From Candidatus Cacconaster merdequi (GTDB lineage: Bacteria; Bacteroidota; Bacteroidia; Bacteroidales; UBA932), in the NCBI GenBank assembly GCA_018064345.1, contig JAGHVK010000016.1:1-61195 (forward strand): DNA of 61,195 bases, read 5' to 3'. Below the pieces are notes generated by a model. The model was not told where the DNA came from and made no database searches. It saw nothing but the letters and a program-made list of their open reading frames with translations. The translations under genes were made by a program, and so were the position numbers. This document shows, in pieces, positions 56,727 to 61,195 of the stretch. How positions within the stretch are numbered: the stretch's first letter is position 1; every line of letters begins with the position of its first letter.

Positions 56727-57610
56727 TGCCTGATATTCCTGATTTTCAATATCTGGTCGAATTGCTCGACGACGAGGATTCTGTAGTGTCGGAAAGTGTG
56801 CGCCGGAGGCTCTCTGAGTTCGGACAGACCTCTGTAAGGGCACTTATGGCCGTCGCTGCAAGGGAAAGCAACCCCCGCAGGCGTGAAGTCGTTGAAACGG
56901 TGATTGAAAGCATTAACACAGAGTTGAAACTCAATGCATTGCGCTCTCTTTTCGATAATTCCGGAAGTTGTGTTTCCCTTTTCGAATCAGCATACATTAT
57001 TTCTTCACTGATAGACCCATCGGTGGCAAGGGAACCTTTCGAGGAACGTTTCTTCAGGTGCTCGTCCGAGTATATGGCTGAAAGTTCCGACCAAAGGACG
57101 GCAGTCGAGAACATAAGAATCTTCAACCATATCTTCTTTCACAGACTTTCGTTCTCTCTATACGACGTCGATGTCAGGCTTCCTGAATATGCCTTGCTGA
57201 ATGAGGTCATACGTACCCGCAAAGGCAATCCTTTTGCTGTGGCGTACATCTACCTTATGATGGGGCAGGTTGCCGGACTTCCGCTCCGCGTACTGACCTT
57301 TCCGGGTGGCTTTGTGCCTGTGTATGTGGAGAACGGAAAGGAACTTTTCTATATCAATGTCTATCGCAACGGTGAAATATTCCTGAAGGACTCTCTGACG
57401 GCGTTCATGTCGGCTCTCGGATTGAACATAGCTCCTGAAGATTTCAAATTGAGGGATGAAAACGCGCTTGTGTCCATCTATCTTGAATCCCTTCAATACA
57501 TCTTTTCCAATTCATCCGATGAAAAAAAGTGCCGGGCCATAGACCGGGCACTTGAGATATTCGGTACAGAGCGTTTTCTTTCTGCAGACTTGGACGAAGA
57601 GGGGTATTAG
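56723..57610 (+). CDS. SirB1/transglutaminase-like family protein
   Basis: LLNEVIRTRKGNPFAVAYIYLMMGQVAGLPLRVLTFPGGFVPVY. Confidence 0.82.
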   Translation: MMPDIPDFQYLVELLDDEDSVVSESVRRRLSEFGQTSVRALMAVAARESNPRRREVVETVIESINTELKLNALRSLFDNSGSCVSLFESAYIISSLIDPSVAREPFEERFFRCSSEYMAESSDQRTAVENIRIFNHIFFHRLSFSLYDVDVRLPEYALLNEVIRTRKGNPFAVAYIYLMMGQVAGLPLRVLTFPGGFVPVYVENGKELFYINVYRNGEIFLKDSLTAFMSALGLNIAPEDFKLRDENALVSIYLESLQYIFSNSSDEKKCRAIDRALEIFGTERFLSADLDEEGY

Positions 57611-57639
57611 AATTGTTATTCTGTCCTCAATTGCTGGTA

Positions 57640-58584
57640 TCAGCGTACGATTATGTTCTCGCCGATGCGCAGCACCTTCTTGGAACTAATGCCGTTCAGA
57701 CGGCAGATATTTGTTACCGTTGTACCATATTTCACTGCAAGTGAACCGAGTGTATCGCCGGATTTAATGCGGTGCACAACTCTTCCGGAAGCCTCCTTGG
57801 ACTCGGAATCTGTTTGGCCGTAGTGGGAGTATATGCTGAAATAGTGCTTCTTGAGAGTAAGGGTTGTGTCGCGGATACTTCCCGTTTCAAAATCGAACAC
57901 ACGCTCAGGGTCAAATGACTGTCCGTGGTAACGGGTCTCGAAGTGAAGATGAGGTCCGGTGCTGCGCCCGGTGTTCCCTCCAAGACCGATAATCTCTCCA
58001 GCTTTGACTGTCTCATTCGGCTCAACGAATACCTTTGAAAGGTGGCCGTAATATGTCTCAAGACCGTTTGGATGACGAATAATTATAAGATTGCCGTATC
58101 CTCCTGTCTGCCTTGAACTTCCGGTGAATCGAACAATGCCGTCGAAAGCTGCTTTGATTGTGTCCCCGACGTGAAGGGGAAGGTCCACCCCGTTGTGGGC
58201 GCGAGAGCGTCTCATCTTGTATTTTGAATAGACTTTTGCCATATATGGGGCAAAGTAGGGGTGTTCGTCATCGGTAAGCAGTATATCCACTTCATCAGGG
58301 ATTTCCGCTAAGGTGTGCCCTTTGTAGGAGTGAAGATTTTCGCTGTCCCATTCGTCAAAGAGTCCGGCAGTGTCGATAACCGGCCTTCCAATATCGAAAT
58401 ATTCCCAGGTGTGGTCGCTGAGCAGGAGTATCTTGGTGAATTTGTCCTTTGTGTCGAGAGTGTCAATTACTGTCGGCTCTGCAGGTTGCTCCGTATTGTC
58501 AGCCTGAGTCTCTATATCAATCTGAGCGGACACAGGCAACGCCAGCAACACAAATGCGAGAATAAGAGGAAGGTCTTTCTTCAT
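57640..58584 (-). CDS. M23-family peptidase with C-terminal LysM
   Basis: RRSRAHNGVDLPLHVGDTI, HLHFETR, LysM HRIKSGDTLGSLAVKYGTTVTNICRLNGI. Confidence 0.93.
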   Translation of the reverse strand: MKKDLPLILAFVLLALPVSAQIDIETQADNTEQPAEPTVIDTLDTKDKFTKILLLSDHTWEYFDIGRPVIDTAGLFDEWDSENLHSYKGHTLAEIPDEVDILLTDDEHPYFAPYMAKVYSKYKMRRSRAHNGVDLPLHVGDTIKAAFDGIVRFTGSSRQTGGYGNLIIIRHPNGLETYYGHLSKVFVEPNETVKAGEIIGLGGNTGRSTGPHLHFETRYHGQSFDPERVFDFETGSIRDTTLTLKKHYFSIYSHYGQTDSESKEASGRVVHRIKSGDTLGSLAVKYGTTVTNICRLNGISSKKVLRIGENIIVR

Positions 58585-60575
58585 TAATTTTCTTCTGTTT
58601 TGCAGTATTTCTTTATGACGCTGTAAGCGTCGTCAATTCCAAGCTCTCCGGCCACGCTCAAGTCGATACATCCTTTCTCCTTGTCCTTCAGGTAAATCAG
58701 GACGAGGCCGCGGTTATAGTACGCTTCCGGGAGTGAAGGATACAACTCGAGAGCCTTTGTATATTGGACTATCGCCTCAGGCAAGTCGCTTGACAGGCAG
58801 TACAGGTTGCCGAGATTGTAGTACACGAACGGGAAGTCAGGTTTGAGCTCCGCAGCACGTGTCATATCGTGTATGGCCGATGTATAATCATAACTTCTTG
58901 AAACCTGATCCTGAACCCTTGTCTTGATTGTCTTCGAATTGTCAAGTGTCAGCACTTGAACGTTGTTTTCGATTGATGAGATGAAATCAATCATTTCAGC
59001 CTGAAGTGAGCCTCTGTTCAGATAATAATAACTGTTGTCAGGAGACTGTGTGATTGCTTCATCGTAGCAGGCAAGCGCGGAGTTGTACTGTTTGTTGTCG
59101 GTCTCAAGCAGTGCTTTTGCAAAGAGAATTGAATCTTTCCTTTGCGAGGCAATAAGTTTGTTCAGGGAGGTGACCATCTCCTTTGCGTTCTTCGTCTGGA
59201 CTGTTCCGTCGGCGGAGAATTTGAGATTGAGAGGACTTTCAGCTATGAAGCGGTCGAGGTCGAAATCTTCATATCTTTTCTGAAGAGGAGAAACGATGAC
59301 GGCACTGTCGCAGGCGGTGAACTTGTACAGAGGCTTGAGCCGTATGTCCACATCCCGGTATTGCAGAAGCTCGTTGTTGAAATCCTTCTTCGCAAAGTCC
59401 GCATCAAGGGCAAGAAGATGGCTGTATTGCTTCGAAGTGTCCGCAAATGCCTCATAAGAGGTTGAATCCGAGGTCTTTGCCTGATATTCACGTATCTTTT
59501 TCTGTGCTATTTCGTAGTCCTGCTTTGAAGAGGTGTACTGCCCCAACTGGTTCTTTGCGTATGCACGGTTCATATATGCCTTGGCAAAGTCAGGATACAG
59601 GTTGATTGCCTGGGAGTAGTCGTCCATTGCATCGCGGTACCTGCCAAGTTCAAGGAACACGGATGCCCGGTTGAAGTAGGCCAGCACGTTGTTCGGATTG
59701 ATGTTCAGCACACGGTCATAATCATCAAGTGCGGATGTGAATTCGCCTACCTGCGCCTTTATCAATGCCCTGTTGTAGAGGGTGAGTGCATTTCCCGGTT
59801 CATCCTCAAGCACTTTGTCGAGGTCTGCCAGCGCTCCGGCGATATCCTGCTTGTCGTATTTGAGAAGAGCGCGGTTGAAGTAGGCGTATGTGTTGTCCTT
59901 GTCTATGCGGATGGCTGTGTTCAAGTCCTCAATGGCCTCATCAGACATATCCTTCATTGCATATACCCTTGACCTGCGGACATAGCCTTCGGCCTCAGTC
60001 CTGTTGAGCGAAATTGCTTTGTTGTAGTCGTCAAGAGCCTTGGTGGTATCACCGGTGTAAAGGTAGCAGGCGCCTCTGTTCAGATAAGCGTCGCTCTCCT
60101 TCGGCTCCTTGCGGATGTATGTGTTGAAGTCCTTTATCGCCTTGTCGAACTGCTGTGACAGGAAGTAGGTGACACCTCTGCTGAAGTAGAGGTCTATGTA
60201 ACTCGGACGCAGGTCCACGGCTTCTTCGAGGTCCTTGATGGCGAGGTCGAACTTGCCGATCCGGCTGAGAGTAATCGCCCTGTAGTGGTAGGCTGGAGTG
60301 TATATTGGGTTAAGGCGCAGCGCCTGGTCGAAATCCCTCTGCGCCCCGTTAAGGTCACTGAGGTTGTATTTTGCGATTCCTCTGAAGAAGTAGGCTTCGT
60401 ACGAGGTGGTGTCGAGCCTTGACAGGATGCTGAAACTCTCTATGGCTTCTGAATATTTACCGTCAATAAGAGCCTGTCTGCCACGGTAATAGAAATGGTC
60501 GAGGTCGTATTGCGCATAACCTGTGACAGCGATGCCGACAAACAACGCAGCCACAACGGCCATTTTCTTTACCAT
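58584..60575 (-). CDS. Tetratricopeptide-repeat protein, exported
   Basis: Many 34-aa TPR units; start at MVKKMAVVAALFVGIAVTGYAQ just downstream of a TATCTTTG box (60612..60605). Confidence 0.92.
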   Translation of the reverse strand: MVKKMAVVAALFVGIAVTGYAQYDLDHFYYRGRQALIDGKYSEAIESFSILSRLDTTSYEAYFFRGIAKYNLSDLNGAQRDFDQALRLNPIYTPAYHYRAITLSRIGKFDLAIKDLEEAVDLRPSYIDLYFSRGVTYFLSQQFDKAIKDFNTYIRKEPKESDAYLNRGACYLYTGDTTKALDDYNKAISLNRTEAEGYVRRSRVYAMKDMSDEAIEDLNTAIRIDKDNTYAYFNRALLKYDKQDIAGALADLDKVLEDEPGNALTLYNRALIKAQVGEFTSALDDYDRVLNINPNNVLAYFNRASVFLELGRYRDAMDDYSQAINLYPDFAKAYMNRAYAKNQLGQYTSSKQDYEIAQKKIREYQAKTSDSTSYEAFADTSKQYSHLLALDADFAKKDFNNELLQYRDVDIRLKPLYKFTACDSAVIVSPLQKRYEDFDLDRFIAESPLNLKFSADGTVQTKNAKEMVTSLNKLIASQRKDSILFAKALLETDNKQYNSALACYDEAITQSPDNSYYYLNRGSLQAEMIDFISSIENNVQVLTLDNSKTIKTRVQDQVSRSYDYTSAIHDMTRAAELKPDFPFVYYNLGNLYCLSSDLPEAIVQYTKALELYPSLPEAYYNRGLVLIYLKDKEKGCIDLSVAGELGIDDAYSVIKKYCKTEEN

Positions 60576-60623
60576 ATTTGCAAAATACCTCAACATAATT
60601 CTTACAAAGATAATAAATAATAA

Positions 60624-60956
60624 TATGAATATGTCATATTTTGCCCTGCATATTTCCCAGAACCGGAGTATGATTCCGTCACCCATTTTGTCTGTCTGAC
60701 CATCAGGTTCAAGGCTCCCTTGACACCGCGTTTGACAGGTGATACGATAAATGATACGATAAAATCCCAACTGAATTCGGACGAACTTGCTATCTATTTG
60801 CTTGTTAAGGACAATCCGGGGATTCGGAGAAAAGAGTTGTCAGAAAAGGCAGGAAAAAGCATCTCTACAGTTGCCAGACAGATAATAGAATTACAAGAGA
60901 AAGGGCTTATTGAACATAAGGGTTCTAATAAGAAAGGCGGCTATTACGTGAAGTAA
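60624..60956 (+). pseudogene. Remnant of an AlbA_2-type ATP-binding protein: C-terminal segment plus winged helix
   Basis: Open frame without ATG: YFPEPEYDSVTHFVCLTIRFKAPLTPRLTGDTINDTIKSQLNSDELAIYLLVKDNPGIRRKELSEKAGKSISTVARQIIELQEKGLIEHKGSNKKGGYYVK*; the ORF-track start at 60720 is TTG. Confidence 0.6.
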
Positions 60957-60977
60957 ACGTAGAAGAATTCTCAATAA

Positions 60978-61012
60978 GGGAAACAGGACAAATCGCTCTG
61001 TTTCCCTTTTTT
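60978..61012 (+). terminator. Rho-independent terminator
   Basis: GGGAAACAG...CTGTTTCCC perfect 9-bp stem followed by TTTTTT. Confidence 0.85.
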
Positions 61013-61195
61013 ACATCTCTTGCCCTTGCTGATACACCACCATAATACTCTGTAAAACAATGCTTTAAATTTGTGGGCACCTTACTGTCATTCATATGGA
61101 TGGATGAATCAGATATGCCTAAGCCGCCTAATGATGTATGTTTTGTGACTCCAGAGAAAGAATTGTTATTTAAGAACATCCGTATAACCCTCCGA

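Noticed and set aside
60925-61179. 84-aa minus-strand ORF at the right edge
   Set aside because: Runs through the perfect terminator hairpin at 60978..61012 and has no recognised family; may be part of something beyond the window, but unsupported here.
1-61195. CRISPR arrays, tRNA/rRNA genes, transposases, prophage genes
   Set aside because: No regularly spaced repeats, cloverleaf-like segments or recognisable transposase/integrase/phage ORFs were seen on either strand; absence is by eye only.

Overview
This is a Bacteroidales-type chromosomal window. The evidence is many TAnnTTTG (-7) promoter boxes, lineage-typical families such as TamL-like BamA, DUF349, DUF4293 and SusC-like barrels, and few Shine-Dalgarno sites. 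Most of it is densely packed core genome: ispG, spoT/relA, hydG, ligA, PPi-type pfk, rfbB, yidC, trmD, clpB, rplU-rpmA, serS, ruvC, rluD, rpmH, polA, rsmG, corA, nhaC and others. The main accessory feature is one 11.7 kb NRPS gene (35962..47625, minus strand) inserted between a PASTA-domain gene and rpmH, with no PPTase, MbtH or transporter gene beside it. It reads as C(truncated)-A-PCP / C-A(core deleted)-PCP / C-A(Asp235->Val)-PCP / C-A-PCP-TE, and it contains long internal direct repeats that could have driven the domain loss. The second notable signal is a dispersed, imperfectly palindromic intergenic repeat, GAACC-ATTTCAAAACA-GGTTC(TAA), with at least 8 copies at gene ends and in intergenic gaps. 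Further observations are a ClpB lacking its N-domain, a PolA without proofreading residues, divergent promoters inside a perfect inverted repeat, structured leaders before rplU and corA, an Abi/HEPN-like singleton, a palindrome over the promoter of a DUF4143 ATPase, an orphan hydG, and a pseudogene remnant near the right edge. No tRNA, rRNA, CRISPR or transposase genes were recognised. All family calls come from reading the translations by eye; no database search was run.
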